Below are positions 42,797-52,558 of a stretch of 64,000 bases of DNA, piece by piece. Position 1 is the stretch's first letter. Every line of letters begins with the position of its first letter. A program made the position numbers and the translations under genes. The DNA is from Asaccharospora irregularis DSM 2635. Its GTDB lineage: Bacteria; Bacillota; Clostridia; Peptostreptococcales; Peptostreptococcaceae. The stretch covers positions 1-64,000 of the forward strand of contig NZ_FQWX01000012.1 in NCBI RefSeq assembly GCF_900129815.1, read 5' to 3'. The notes beneath the pieces were generated by a model. That model was not told where the DNA came from and made no database searches. It saw only the letters and a list, made by a program, of their open reading frames with translations.

Positions 42797-43471
42797 TCAC
42801 CTTATATCTCTATACATTTTTGATATTAAATTAATATCTTCGCCATTTCTAAACATCCTTTGAAGTTTTTGCATTTTCCACATGGTCTTAAAGATTCCAG
42901 TATCTAAAAATCTTCTTGAAGAAGTTGTAATTTTGCTGTTTACTTGGCAAATTTTATATTTTTCCTTTAAATATATGGATAGTTGATAGTCTTCCATTAT
43001 AGGTATATCTGGAAACATTCCGATATCATAAAAAACTTCTTTTTTTATAAATATACCCTGGTCTCCAAATGCAATGCATCTTAATTTGACTCTTAGGTTT
43101 GAAAAATATGCACAAACTTTCATCCATATATTTCTAGAATCAAATCTAAGCTTAAAACAACCTACAGAGTAACCATCGTTTATTTTATCTATTATTTTAG
43201 TAAGTGCATCTTTTTCTAGGGTACTATCACAGTGAAGGAAAAATAATATATCACCTGTAGCATACTCAGAACCGAAATTCATTTGATTAGCTCGTCCTTT
43301 TTTGCTATGAATTACAGTATAATCATTTCCAATTATAGAAAGAGTATCATCTGTACTTCCTCCATCACTAAATATAACTTCAAAGTCTCCTTCAAGAATT
43401 TTGAGGTTATCTATTAAAGACTTAATTTGTTTTTCTTCATTGTAAGTTGGAATTATAATAGAAATTTTCAT
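42797..43471 (-). CDS. TIGR04283-type family 2 glycosyltransferase
   Basis: 224 aa GT-A enzyme. MKISIIIPTYNEEKQIKSLIDNL, FEVIFSDGGSTDDTLSI with the nucleotide-binding Asp, SKKGRANQMNFGSEYATGDILFFLHCDSTL with the DXD-like HCDS, AFGDQGIFIKKEVF and PIMEDYQLSIYLK are family marks. Start ATG 43471 with SD AGGAGTG; first gene of the minus-strand run. Acceptor unknown. No arsenic methyltransferase (ArsM) or radical-SAM ArsS gene is in the window, so an arsenosugar role is unsupported locally. Confidence 0.87.
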   Translation of the reverse strand: MKISIIIPTYNEEKQIKSLIDNLKILEGDFEVIFSDGGSTDDTLSIIGNDYTVIHSKKGRANQMNFGSEYATGDILFFLHCDSTLEKDALTKIIDKINDGYSVGCFKLRFDSRNIWMKVCAYFSNLRVKLRCIAFGDQGIFIKKEVFYDIGMFPDIPIMEDYQLSIYLKEKYKICQVNSKITTSSRRFLDTGIFKTMWKMQKLQRMFRNGEDINLISKMYRDIR

Positions 43472-43783
43472 ACTCACTCCTTATAAAAATTACGTCTATG
43501 TCAATAATCTAATTTATAACATTTGAGTTTTGACAATTTTATAATATTAAATAGTTAAAAAAGTTCTGATACTTTAAATCCATAGATAACCATATTTTTT
43601 ATGTGAATTATGGATTTATTTAGCGCTCATTATATTATATCAAAAAAACTTAGTTAGAAATTTCAAAATGATGTTTCAACAGATTATATTTGATATAAAA
43701 AGTTTTAATTTAGTGATATAATTAGAGTTTAGGATAAAATAAATTACTATAGAAGTTTGAATATAGAGAAATAGGTGATGTTA
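43472..43783. other. intergenic region between divergent genes
   Basis: No gene seen. It holds an imperfect hairpin TAAATCCATA/TTATGGATTTA (about 43575-43621) and an extended -10, TGATATAAT (43714-43722), that serves the YgiQ gene. Confidence 0.55.
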
Positions 43784-45757
43784 ATGGAAAATAAATTTTT
43801 GCCAATATGTAAGCAAGATATGATAGATAGAGGATGGGAACAATTAGACTTTGTACTGATAACGGGAGATGCTTATGTTGACCATCATAGTTTTGGAACT
43901 GCGATAATATCTAGAGTCTTAGAGGCCGCTGGTTATAAAGTTGGTATAATAGCTCAGCCTGATTGGAAATCAACTGATGATTTTATGAAACTAGGAAAGC
44001 CTAGACTTGGATTTTTAGTCAACTCAGGTAACATGGACTCAATGGTAAATCATTATTCGGTAAGTAAAAAACGTAGAGATAAGGATTTATATTCCCCAGG
44101 TGGGAAAATGGGATGTAGACCAGATCGAGCTGTAATAGTTTATTGCAACAAAATAAGAGAGGCATATAGTGATGTAGCTGTTGTAATAGGAGGACTAGAA
44201 GCTAGTTTAAGAAGATTTGCCCACTACGACTATTGGGGTAATAAAGTAAGAAAGTCAATGCTTATAGATAGTGGTGCGGATTTATTAGTATACGGTATGA
44301 GTGAAAAGCAAATAGTTGAGGTAGCTGATGCATTAAATGATGGGTACGATCCTAAATATATTAGACATATAAATGGTACATGCTATTTAGCGGATAGTTT
44401 GGATGAAATATATGGAGATTATATACAAATACCTTCATACAAAGAGGTATGTGAGGATAAGATGAAATATGTAGAGGCTTTTAAAGTTCAATATGATGAG
44501 CAAGACCCATTTAGAGGAAAGGTTATAGTTCAGGGACACGGAAATAAGTACTTAGTACAAAATGTACCAGAAAAACCTTTAAATAGAGAAGAATTAGATG
44601 AGGTGTATGGACTTCCTTATCAAAAGACTTACCATCCGATATATAAGGAGATGGGAGGAATTCCAGCTATAGAAGAGGTAAAATTTAGTATCGTTAGTTC
44701 TAGAGGGTGTTTTGGAAGTTGTTCGTTTTGTGCAATAACATTCCATCAAGGAAGGGCCGTACAAAGTAGAAGCGAGGATTCAATAGTAGAAGAGGCCAAG
44801 TATATAACTACACTACCAGATTTTAAAGGGTATATTCACGATGTGGGTGGACCTACTGCAAACTTTAGAAAAGCCGCATGTAAAAAGCAGATTACAAAGG
44901 GTGCATGTAAGCATAGACAATGTTTATCTCCTGATGTGTGCAAGAATTTAGATGTAGATCACGAAGAGTACTTACATTTACTTAGAAGGGTTAGAAATCT
45001 GCCTAATATTAAAAAAGTATTCGTGCGTTCAGGAATTAGATATGACTATGTTATGGCAGATAAAAGCAATAAATTCTTGAGAGAATTAATAGAACACCAT
45101 GTAAGTGGTCAACTAAAGGTTGCTCCTGAGCACGTTGCAGATGAAGTATTAGAATATATGCAAAAACCAGCAGGAAAAACATATGATAAGTTTAGACAAA
45201 AATTCTTTGCAATAAATGAACAGCTAGGTAAAAAGCAATATCTAATACCTTATTTAATGTCAAGTCACCCAGGCTCAACATTAAATAGTGCAATTGAATT
45301 AGCTGAATACCTTAGAGATACACATTACCAACCAGAGCAGGTTCAAGATTTTTATCCAACACCAGGGACTTTATCTACAGCAATGTTTTATACAGAGATC
45401 GATCCACTTACAATGAAACCTGTATATGTACCTAAGTCAAAAACTGAAAAGGCTATGCAAAGAGCGCTTCTTCAGTATAGAGCACCAAGAAATTATGACC
45501 TGGTATATAATGCTTTGGTTGAAGCAGGTAGAGAAGATTTAATAGGTTATGGACATAGATGTCTAATAAAACCTAGAGAAGATAGATATTATGGAAATAG
45601 ATATGGATCTAATAAACAAAAGAGCTCTAAAACTGAAAATAAAAAAGATAAAAATGGTAAGAATAGAAACAATAGGGATAGAAATAATAGGGATAAAAAT
45701 AATAATTTTAGCAAAGTAGACAAAAAATCAAATATCAAGAGAAAAAAGAAAAAGTAA
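43784..45757 (+). CDS. YgiQ-family radical SAM protein
   Basis: About 657 aa. The N-terminal domain [40 protein letters not shown] is B12-binding-like; the radical SAM cluster motif is [20 protein letters not shown] (C-x3-C-x2-C). [18 protein letters not shown] and [17 protein letters not shown] follow. The tail is a disordered Lys/Asn/Arg stretch ([20 protein letters not shown]), perhaps for RNA binding. The substrate of the family is unknown. ATG 43784 has SD AGGTGA; two earlier in-frame starts overlap it. Confidence 0.93.
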   Translation: MENKFLPICKQDMIDRGWEQLDFVLITGDAYVDHHSFGTAIISRVLEAAGYKVGIIAQPDWKSTDDFMKLGKPRLGFLVNSGNMDSMVNHYSVSKKRRDKDLYSPGGKMGCRPDRAVIVYCNKIREAYSDVAVVIGGLEASLRRFAHYDYWGNKVRKSMLIDSGADLLVYGMSEKQIVEVADALNDGYDPKYIRHINGTCYLADSLDEIYGDYIQIPSYKEVCEDKMKYVEAFKVQYDEQDPFRGKVIVQGHGNKYLVQNVPEKPLNREELDEVYGLPYQKTYHPIYKEMGGIPAIEEVKFSIVSSRGCFGSCSFCAITFHQGRAVQSRSEDSIVEEAKYITTLPDFKGYIHDVGGPTANFRKAACKKQITKGACKHRQCLSPDVCKNLDVDHEEYLHLLRRVRNLPNIKKVFVRSGIRYDYVMADKSNKFLRELIEHHVSGQLKVAPEHVADEVLEYMQKPAGKTYDKFRQKFFAINEQLGKKQYLIPYLMSSHPGSTLNSAIELAEYLRDTHYQPEQVQDFYPTPGTLSTAMFYTEIDPLTMKPVYVPKSKTEKAMQRALLQYRAPRNYDLVYNALVEAGREDLIGYGHRCLIKPREDRYYGNRYGSNKQKSSKTENKKDKNGKNRNNRDRNNRDKNNNFSKVDKKSNIKRKKKK

Positions 45758-46149
45758 AAACTTTAGTAAATAAAAAAGGAAATTATATAGTTTTAAAGAA
45801 ACTATATAATTGGTAGACAAAATAATTATGAAATGTATAAGGTTCTTGAGTTAATATCATAACTTTATACATTTCTATTTTTTTTATAATTTTAAGTATA
45901 GATCAAATAAATTATTTGTAGCCTATAGTCTATACGTCTTATAGGTAAATTAAATCGGAAAAATAAACTTAGTAAGCCCTAAATTTGATGATAAAGATTA
46001 ATTTATTAATATAACTAGGTCTGAATTTTCTGAAAATTACTTGAGAAAATAATAATTATTTGGTAGAATAACATAAACCATATTATCAATTTATGAACTA
46101 AAATAATGTAGAAACTAATATGTTAAGGGTTTCTGAAGGGGGAAATAAT
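45758..46149 (+). other. intergenic region with two hairpins, including the YgiQ terminator
   Basis: AATTATATAGTTT/AAACTATATAATT (45781-45811) is a 13-bp stem without a T run. GAAATGTATAA../TTATACATTTC (45830-45875) is followed by CTATTTTTTTT and is the likely terminator of the YgiQ gene. Between 45895 and 46149 I see no gene and no known riboswitch; SD AAGGGGGAAA of the next gene ends it. Confidence 0.65.
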
Positions 46150-47142
46150 ATGAGAAAAACTATCTCTATACTTGTATCTATGGTGTTAGGTATGACTCTT
46201 TTAGCAGGGTGCGCTAGTCCTAAAGAGAATAAAAAAGAAGAGATTAAAGAAGCAGTTAAAAAAGTAAACATAGTAGCCCCAGATGGATTGCCATCTATAG
46301 CTATAGCTCAATTAGCAAAAGAAAATCCAGAGATAAAAAATGGCTATGATTTAATATATACAGTAGAGAAATCACCTGAGTCACTTTCAACTACAGTTAT
46401 GAAACAAGAGGCAGATATAGCTATAGTTCCATCAAATATGGCAGCCATAGCATATAACAAGACATCAAATTATAAAATAGCAGGAACGGTTGGAATGGGT
46501 TCGTTTTACCTAGTATCCACAGATAATATATCAGAAATTAAGGATTTAGAAGGTAAGGAAGTAGGAAATACTGGAAAAGGCTTGACTCCAGATATAACAG
46601 TGCAAAGTGTGTTAAAAGCCAATGAAGTAGATCTATCAAGTTTGAAGTTTAACTATGTTAATTCAGCAAGTGAATTAGTACCTTTATTGGCAACTGAGAA
46701 GATATCTACAGGATTTGTACCAGAACCAGCTTTAACTGCGTTGATGATTAAAAATCCAAATATGAAGATAGTAAAAAGTTTAAATGATGCATGGAAAGAA
46801 GCAAACAAAACAGAGAACGGCTACCCTCAATCTACAGTAATTGTAAAAGCTGACTTTGCCGATGAAAATAAAGAATTTGTAGATTCGTTTTTAGGTCAAT
46901 TATCAAATAGCATTGAGTGGGCAAACAAAAATTCTAAGGAAGCTGGAGAATATGCAAAAGAAATAGGTGTATCTACAGAACCAAAAATAATAGAAAAATC
47001 TATGGAAAGATCAAATTTAAAGTTTATTTTAGCAAAAGATATGATTGAGGATTATAACAATTACTTTAAAAAATTATTTGACTATGATATTAAGACGGTA
47101 GGTGGAAAATTACCTGATGAAAAAATTTATCTTTCTGAATAA
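46150..47142 (+). CDS. NitT/TauT-type ABC substrate-binding lipoprotein
   Basis: 330 aa. The signal peptide ends TLLAGC (Cys21). The mature part has the type II binding-protein fold of the SsuA/TauA/NrtA group: KKVNIVAPDGLPSIAIAQLAKENP, ADIAIVPSNMAAIAYNK, GTVGMGSFYLVSTDNISEIKDLEGKEVGNTGKGLTPDITVQSVLKANEVD and STGFVPEPALTALM. The ligand cannot be deduced; candidates are organosulfonates, nitrate-like anions or a pyrimidine thiamine precursor, and no TPP riboswitch is seen. I start at ATG 46150 with SD AAGGGGGAAA. It overlaps the permease gene, forming a compact three-gene operon. Confidence 0.88.
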   Translation: MRKTISILVSMVLGMTLLAGCASPKENKKEEIKEAVKKVNIVAPDGLPSIAIAQLAKENPEIKNGYDLIYTVEKSPESLSTTVMKQEADIAIVPSNMAAIAYNKTSNYKIAGTVGMGSFYLVSTDNISEIKDLEGKEVGNTGKGLTPDITVQSVLKANEVDLSSLKFNYVNSASELVPLLATEKISTGFVPEPALTALMIKNPNMKIVKSLNDAWKEANKTENGYPQSTVIVKADFADENKEFVDSFLGQLSNSIEWANKNSKEAGEYAKEIGVSTEPKIIEKSMERSNLKFILAKDMIEDYNNYFKKLFDYDIKTVGGKLPDEKIYLSE

Positions 47143-47902
47143 TAAAGAAAATAAAGAAGATTTAATAAGCAAAATAGAGATAACACTTTCATGTGTTATC
47201 CTATTGTTTTTGTGGCAGATTATTGCTATAAAGTTAAACAATAATATATTTTTGCCAACTATAGGTGAAGTTATAAAAAGTATGATGGAGATATCTACTC
47301 AGGAAAGGTTTTATTTAGATATAACCGCATCTATGGCTAGGTGTATTTTTAGTTTTGTATTTGCTATTCTTTTTGCTTTTATTTTAGGAGTATTAGCTTA
47401 TATAAGTAGAGTGTTTAGAAATCTTCTAAAACCAATAAGTGCTTTAGTTAGCTCAATACCCACTATGGTACTTGTAGTACTTGCACTTATTTGGTTTGAA
47501 AAGGATAATGCACCATTTGTTGTTGGATTTGCCATAGTTTTTCCTATTTTGTACGATAGTGTTTTAAGTGCACTGTTAAATATAGATAGGAATTTAATAG
47601 AAATGCTAAGTTTGTACAAGATAAACACAAAAGATAAAATACTAAAAGTATATCTTCCGTCAATAAAGTTTCAGCTGGTACCAATTCTAGTATCCACATT
47701 TTCCTTGGCATTAAAGGTGGTAATAGCCGGAGAAGTTCATGGACAGCCTACATATGGGATTGGAACTATGATACAAATTGAAAAAATAAATTTTAATACA
47801 CCAGGTATATTTGCATGGATAATAATTATAATTTTAATCTCTATTATATTAGAAATAGTTCAAAGAATATTAGTTAGGAGAACATTTATATGGAAGAGAT
47901 GA
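47117..47902 (+). CDS. NitT/TauT-type ABC transporter permease
   Basis: 261 aa, about six hydrophobic segments. The EAA-loop region SLYKINTKDKILKVYLPSIKFQLVPILVSTFSLALKVVIAGEVHGQPTYGIG matches SsuC/TauC-type permeases. ATG 47117 lies inside the end of the lipoprotein gene (26-bp overlap) with SD AGGTGG; a GTG at 47102 is in frame without a good SD. Partner of the lipoprotein and the ATPase on either side. Confidence 0.88.
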   Translation: MKKFIFLNNKENKEDLISKIEITLSCVILLFLWQIIAIKLNNNIFLPTIGEVIKSMMEISTQERFYLDITASMARCIFSFVFAILFAFILGVLAYISRVFRNLLKPISALVSSIPTMVLVVLALIWFEKDNAPFVVGFAIVFPILYDSVLSALLNIDRNLIEMLSLYKINTKDKILKVYLPSIKFQLVPILVSTFSLALKVVIAGEVHGQPTYGIGTMIQIEKINFNTPGIFAWIIIIILISIILEIVQRILVRRTFIWKR

Positions 47903-48567
47903 CTTTTAATATAAAAAATATAAATAAGACATATGGAAATAAAGTTATATTTAGAGATTTTGAGATTGATTTTTATAGGGATAAGGTAAATTGTATAATA
48001 GGAAAATCTGGTTGTGGTAAAACTACTCTTTTAAATATTATAAGTGGAGTTATAAAAAGCGACATAGAGGATTTTGAAACATTAGAAAGGTTCAAATTAA
48101 GCTATATATTTCAAGAGGATAGGCTTATACAGTGGCTAACGGTTGAGGAAAACATAAAATTAATTGGTAAAAAATATTATGACGAATCTGTTATAGACAG
48201 TGTATGTGACAAGTACTTAGAATTGGTGGGTATTGGAGAGTATAAAAAATATTACCCTCAAATGCTTAGTGGTGGAATTAGACAAAGAGTAAATATAGCA
48301 AGAGCCTTTATTTGTCCATCAAAAGTTATTATTATGGATGAACCATTTAAATCAATTGATGCTAAAAACAAAAAAATGATAATAGAACGTTTAAAGGAGA
48401 TTTTCAAAAAAGAAAAGAGAACAGCTATTTTTGTAACTCATGATATAGAAGAAGCACTGCTTTTAGCGGATAAAATATTTATATTAGGGGACTCCCCTGT
48501 AAATATAAAGGATATATTAGATAACAATAAAAACTTGGAAAAAAACAGCTTATATAGTTTAATATAA
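47890..48567 (+). CDS. NitT/TauT-type ABC transporter ATP-binding protein
   Basis: 225 aa. Walker A GKSGCGKTT, Q-loop YIFQEDRLIQWLTVEENI, signature MLSGGIRQRVNIARAF, Walker B VIIMDEPFKSID, H-loop VTHDIEEAL. The QEDRLIQWLTVEENI string is typical of SsuB/TauB ATPases. ATG 47890 overlaps the permease gene by 13 bases, with SD AGGAGA upstream. The signature reads SGGIRQR rather than SGGxxQR with Gln; this is a common variant. Completes the importer. Confidence 0.9.
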   Translation: MEEMTFNIKNINKTYGNKVIFRDFEIDFYRDKVNCIIGKSGCGKTTLLNIISGVIKSDIEDFETLERFKLSYIFQEDRLIQWLTVEENIKLIGKKYYDESVIDSVCDKYLELVGIGEYKKYYPQMLSGGIRQRVNIARAFICPSKVIIMDEPFKSIDAKNKKMIIERLKEIFKKEKRTAIFVTHDIEEALLLADKIFILGDSPVNIKDILDNNKNLEKNSLYSLI

Positions 48568-48612
48568 GTATAGAAAATTTTTTTGTTGATTCGATATGGA
48601 GGATTTAGAATT

Positions 48613-49092
48613 ATGTCAAAAGCAGTAAAAACAAACGCGATGAGGATATTGGACTCTAATAAAATAAGTTATAACACTCTATCATATTCAGTCAAAGATG
48701 ACCATGTAGACGGAGTAGAGGTAGCGAACCAAATAGGTAGAGGAGTGGATGAAGTTTACAAAACTCTAGTAACCCAAGGAGTTAGCAAAAGTTTATATGT
48801 ATTTGTAATACCAGTTCACGAAAATTTAGATTTAAAAAAAGCGGCTAAGATTGCAAATGAAAAAAGTGTTGAAATGATCCATGTAAAAGATATAAATAAA
48901 TTTACAGGGTACATAAGAGGAGGATGTTCTCCTATAGGAATGAAAAAGCTGTACAAAACTTTTGTAAATGATACTGCAAAAAATTTAAAAACAATGATAA
49001 TGAGTGCTGGTAAGATAGGATATCAAATAGAGCTATCTCCACTAGATTTACAAAAAGTAGTAGGGTGTGAGTTTGCTGACATCATTAAATAG
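48613..49092 (+). CDS. ybaK: Cys-tRNA(Pro)/Cys-tRNA(Cys) deacylase, YbaK/EbsC family
   Basis: 159 aa. Removes Cys from mischarged tRNA-Pro and keeps the proline code accurate. KTNAMRILDSNKISYNTLSYSVKDDHVDGVEVANQIGRGVDEVYKTLVTQG, FVIPVHENLDLKKAAKIANEKSVEMI, GYIRGGCSPIGMKK (the catalytic Lys and GxxP region) and the C-terminal AGKIGYQIELSPLDLQKVVGCEFADI are family marks. ATG 48613 has SD GGAGG; the frame is open from 48583. Monocistronic with terminator. Confidence 0.93.
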   Translation: MSKAVKTNAMRILDSNKISYNTLSYSVKDDHVDGVEVANQIGRGVDEVYKTLVTQGVSKSLYVFVIPVHENLDLKKAAKIANEKSVEMIHVKDINKFTGYIRGGCSPIGMKKLYKTFVNDTAKNLKTMIMSAGKIGYQIELSPLDLQKVVGCEFADIIK

Positions 49093-49096
49093 AATG

Positions 49097-49128
49097 AAAA
49101 GAGGTCTTGTTTTAATAAGGCCTTTTTT
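49097..49128 (+). terminator. terminator of ybaK
   Basis: AAAGAGGTCTT pairs (with G-U pairs) with AAGGCCTTTTT; then a copy of TATAATGCATAGAAA starts at 49128. Confidence 0.85.
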
Positions 49129-49254
49129 ATAATGCATAGAAAATTTTTTTACTTTATTCTAAAAATATTCATTTAAGTTGTTAAAAATAAAAAAAAATGT
49201 TAAAGTGTAAATATAGATGCGAATATTTTTAATAAAGCAAGGAGGTACGTTCGT

Positions 49255-50094
49255 TTGAGGATAGTACAGTCTGAAGAAATAGTAGAAAAAGTAAAGGAAC
49301 TTTGCATAAATGCGAACCTTTACTTGGGCGATGATGTAAAAAGTTGTATAAGATACAACTTGGATAATGAAGAGAGTAGTGTAGGTAAAAATATATTAAA
49401 TATACTGCTTGAGAATGCAACTATAGCAGAAGAAAAGAGTATACCACTTTGTCAAGATACGGGTATGGCTGTGTTTTTTGTTAAATTAGGACAAGAAGTA
49501 ATTGTTAGGGGAGATACTCTAACTGATGCTATAAATAAAGGTGTAAAACAAGGATATGAAGAAGGATACCTAAGAAAATCTGTAGTGGATCCACTTAGTA
49601 GAATAAATACGAAAGACAATACCCCGGCAATCATTCATTATGAAATGGTAAAAGGAGATAAAATATTTATAGAATTTGCTCCAAAAGGTTTTGGTAGTGA
49701 GAATATGAGTAAACTAAAGATGCTAAAACCTTCAGATGGAATAGAAGGAATCAAAAAATTTATAATAGAAACTGTCTCAGAAGCTGGACCAAATCCTTGC
49801 CCTCCTATAGTAATAGGTGTAGGAATAGGTGGTACAGTTGATAAGTGTGCACAAATAGCGAAAAAGGCACTTCTTAGAAATGTTGGAGAGCATAGCACAG
49901 ATGCTTTTTTAGCAGATTTAGAAAGAGAAATGCTAGAGAAAATCAATAAGTTGGGAATAGGGCCACAAGGTTTGGGTGGTAATACAACTGCACTTGCTAT
50001 AAATATAGAAACTTTTCCTACTCATATAGCAGGATTACCTGTTGTAGTAAATATAAATTGCCATGCAGCGAGACATAAAAAGGCAATAATATAG
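49255..50094 (+). CDS. fumA: class I fumarate hydratase, alpha subunit
   Basis: 279 aa. With the beta subunit it interconverts fumarate and malate using a [4Fe-4S] cluster. Cysteines for the cluster are visible: [12 protein letters not shown] (Cys), [17 protein letters not shown] (Cys) and [16 protein letters not shown] (Cys); [39 protein letters not shown] closes the subunit. The start is TTG 49255 with SD AAGGAGGT 8 nt upstream. The beta-subunit gene follows 10 nt later; together they equal a split FumA/TtdAB. Tartrate dehydratase is the alternative, but the malic enzyme downstream favours fumarase. Confidence 0.92.
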   Translation: MRIVQSEEIVEKVKELCINANLYLGDDVKSCIRYNLDNEESSVGKNILNILLENATIAEEKSIPLCQDTGMAVFFVKLGQEVIVRGDTLTDAINKGVKQGYEEGYLRKSVVDPLSRINTKDNTPAIIHYEMVKGDKIFIEFAPKGFGSENMSKLKMLKPSDGIEGIKKFIIETVSEAGPNPCPPIVIGVGIGGTVDKCAQIAKKALLRNVGEHSTDAFLADLEREMLEKINKLGIGPQGLGGNTTALAINIETFPTHIAGLPVVVNINCHAARHKKAII

Positions 50095-50104
50095 GAGGAA
50101 AACT

Positions 50105-50650
50105 ATGAAAAAGATAAAAATGCCAACAAATAGTGTAGAGATAGAAAATTTAGTTTCTGGAGATGTAGTAAGTATAAGTGGAGTTATTTACACAGGTAGG
50201 GATGCAGCACACAAAAGAATGATAGATAGTATAAATAAAGGTGAAAAATTACCATTTGATGTCGATGGACAAGGTATATATTATGTAGGCCCAACTCCAA
50301 GTAAACCAGGAGAAGTAATAGGTTCAGCAGGACCTACTACAAGTTATAGAATGGACGACTTGACAGTACCTTTACTTGAAAGAGGATTAAAAGTTATGAT
50401 AGGAAAAGGGAAGAGAAGTCAAGAAGTAATAGAAGGGATGAAAAAATACAAGGCTGTGTATCTTGCTGCAATAGGTGGAGCAGGGGCTTATATATCTAAC
50501 TCAATAAAATCATGCAGAGTAATTGCATATGATGACTTGGGTGCAGAAGCTGTAAGAAAACTTGTCGTTGAGGACTTACAACTGATAGTTGCCATAGATA
50601 GTAAAGGCAATAATATTTATGAAACTGGAAGAAAATTATATGAAAAGTAA
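50105..50650 (+). CDS. fumB: class I fumarate hydratase, beta subunit
   Basis: 181 aa. Carries the C-terminal half of the class I fumarase: VSGDVVSISGVIYTGRDAAHKRMID, GQGIYYVGPTPSKPGEVIGSAGPTTSYRMD, MIGKGKRSQEVIEGMKKYKAVYLAAIGGAGAYISNSIKSCRVIAYDDLGAEAVRKLVVED. SD AGGAGGAAA precedes ATG 50105. It sits between the alpha gene and the malic enzyme in one operon. Confidence 0.92.
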   Translation: MKKIKMPTNSVEIENLVSGDVVSISGVIYTGRDAAHKRMIDSINKGEKLPFDVDGQGIYYVGPTPSKPGEVIGSAGPTTSYRMDDLTVPLLERGLKVMIGKGKRSQEVIEGMKKYKAVYLAAIGGAGAYISNSIKSCRVIAYDDLGAEAVRKLVVEDLQLIVAIDSKGNNIYETGRKLYEK

Positions 50651-50697
50651 AGAAATATAAAAACTGAAATATACATATAACGCAGGAGGAAAATTTG

Positions 50698-51876
50698 ATG
50701 GCTAAGGATTACAAAAAATTAGCATTAGATATGCACGAAGAAAAAAAAGGAAAAATTAGCGTAGAAAGCAAAGTTAAGGTTGAAAACAAAGATGATTTAT
50801 CTATTGCATATACACCGGGAGTTGCTCAACCTTGTTTAGAAATAAATAAAAACAAAGATGATGTATATAAATATACTTCAAAAGGAAACCTAGTAGCTGT
50901 AGTAAGTGACGGGAGTGCAGTACTAGGTTTAGGAGATATCGGAGCAGAAGCATCTATACCAGTAATGGAAGGAAAAGCAATACTATTCAAAGAGTTTGCG
51001 GGAGTGGATTCATTTCCTATATGTCTAAAAACAAATGATGTAGATGAAATAGTTAGAACTGTAAAGTTATTAGAGCCAGTTTTCGGAGGAATAAATTTAG
51101 AGGATATATCTTCTCCTAGATGTTTTGAAATAGAAGAAAAACTAAAAAAAGAATTGGATATACCAGTATTTCATGATGATCAGCATGGTACAGCTATAAT
51201 TCTTGCAGCAGCCATAATAAACTCAGTAAAATTAATAGATAAAAAAATAGAGGATTTAGAAATAGTAATAAATGGACCAGGTGCAGCTGGTATGGCCATA
51301 GCTAAAATATTACTTAGTATGAATGTGAAAAATATAGTACTATGTAATCTAGAAGGTGCACTTCATAAAGATATGGAATCTTTAAACTGGGCTCAAAGAG
51401 ATATGCTCCCTCTAACAAACAAGAACAACGAAAGAGGACTTTTAAAAGACGTAATAAAAGGTAAAGACGTATTTATAGGAGTTTCAGGGCCAAATGCATT
51501 AACTAAAGAAATGGTCAAAACTATGGCAGATAAACCTGTAATAATGGCAATGGCAAACCCGACACCAGAAATAATGCCAGATGAGGCAAAAGAAGGTGGA
51601 GCATTTATAGTTGGAACAGGACGTTCAGACTTCCCTAATCAGATAAATAATGTATTGGCATTCCCAGGAGTATTCAGAGGAGCGCTAGATGTTAGAGCTT
51701 CTGAAATTAACGAAGAAATGAAAATAGCAGCAGCACACGCAATAGCAAACACAATAAGCGATGATGAAATATCACCAGACTATATACTACCAGATGCATT
51801 TAATAAAAAAGTAGTCGAAAACGTAGCCAAAGCAGTAAAAGAAGCAGCGATAAAAACAGGAGTAAATAGAATATAA
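50698..51876 (+). CDS. malic enzyme (malate to pyruvate, NAD(P)-dependent)
   Basis: 392 aa, the short bacterial type without a PTA domain. Oxidative decarboxylation of malate. AYTPGVAQPCLEINKN holds the catalytic Tyr region; NLEDISSPRCFEIEEKLKKELDIPVFHDDQHGTA holds the metal-binding Glu/Asp; VINGPGAAGMAIAKILL is the dinucleotide fold; ANPTPEIMPDEAKEGGAFIVGTGRSDFPNQINNVLAFPGVFRGAL closes the site. ATG 50698 has SD GGAGGAAAA. It runs with fumAB and links fumarate to pyruvate. Cofactor preference is not certain. Confidence 0.93.
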   Translation: MAKDYKKLALDMHEEKKGKISVESKVKVENKDDLSIAYTPGVAQPCLEINKNKDDVYKYTSKGNLVAVVSDGSAVLGLGDIGAEASIPVMEGKAILFKEFAGVDSFPICLKTNDVDEIVRTVKLLEPVFGGINLEDISSPRCFEIEEKLKKELDIPVFHDDQHGTAIILAAAIINSVKLIDKKIEDLEIVINGPGAAGMAIAKILLSMNVKNIVLCNLEGALHKDMESLNWAQRDMLPLTNKNNERGLLKDVIKGKDVFIGVSGPNALTKEMVKTMADKPVIMAMANPTPEIMPDEAKEGGAFIVGTGRSDFPNQINNVLAFPGVFRGALDVRASEINEEMKIAAAHAIANTISDDEISPDYILPDAFNKKVVENVAKAVKEAAIKTGVNRI

Positions 51877-51905
51877 TTTAAGAAATATTATGATTAACTC
51901 AAAGG

Positions 51906-51945
51906 AAAATCTCTATATGTATTTTATACACGTATAGGGATTTTT
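51906..51945 (+). terminator. terminator of the fumarase-malic enzyme operon
   Basis: AAAATCTCTATATG pairs imperfectly with CGTATAGGGATTTT and runs into TTTTT. Confidence 0.75.
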
Positions 51946-52067
51946 ACTATACCTATTTTTAGGTATAACTTATTTCGACTAATAGCTGTACTATGTGTAT
52001 TGTTGTTATGTTAGCAATTGTGCAGTCTAAAATAGAGCATTAGTTATAATGATAAGGCATTATAAAA

Positions 52068-52119
52068 ATAGTGGTTATTGCAAAACTTATAAGCATATCA
52101 GTTTCACAATAACCACTAT
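52068..52119. repeat. 13-bp inverted repeat with 26-nt loop
   Basis: ATAGTGGTTATTG (52068-52080) is the exact reverse complement of CAATAACCACTAT (52107-52119). It lies in the gap before the structured repeat array, between convergent genes. No T run follows on either strand. Function unknown. Confidence 0.8.
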
Positions 52120-52130
52120 AGAATCAACAT

Positions 52131-52545
52131 ATAAAAATGTAAAGTATTATCCAGCGAGGGGTGGCGTATATATAAACTTTAACGACATTGCAGCTTGACT
52201 GTCTGGAGCAAAGTTTATATCAATCAATCCCTAAGTGATTACATATTCACTTATCAAAAAGTCCTTTCCTCGTATCGATGCCGATAAAAATGTAAAGTAT
52301 TATCCAGCGAGGGGTGGCGTATATATAAACTTTAGCGACATTGCAGCTTGACTGCCTGGAGCAAAGTTTATATCAAGTATAATCCCTAAGTGGTTAAATA
52401 CTCATTTATTAAAAAGTTCTTCCCTCGTATCGATGCCGATAAAAATGTAAAGTATTATCTAGCGAGGGGTGGCGTATATATAAACTTTAGCGACATTGCA
52501 GCTTGACTGTCTGGAGCAAAGTTTATATATAGCCAACCCGAGCGG
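52131..52545. repeat. structured repeat array A: two full and one shorter copy (about 154-bp unit)
   Basis: Units begin ATAAAAATGTAAAGTATTAT at 52131, 52284 and 52439; the third ends just before the cvfB stop. Each has an outer GCGAGG (pairs with CCTCGT in copies 1 and 2), GGGGTGG, then a 12-bp stem TATATAAACTTT/AAAGTTTATATA, and inside it GACATT, a mini-hairpin GCAG-CTTGA-CTGY, and CTGGA. Copies 1 and 2 also have an AAGTG-type hairpin and TATCG-ATGC-CGATA at the end. Strand is not fixed; G-U pairs in the plus sense suggest an RNA read on plus. Confidence 0.85.
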
Positions 52546-52558
52546 CCAATACAAACAT

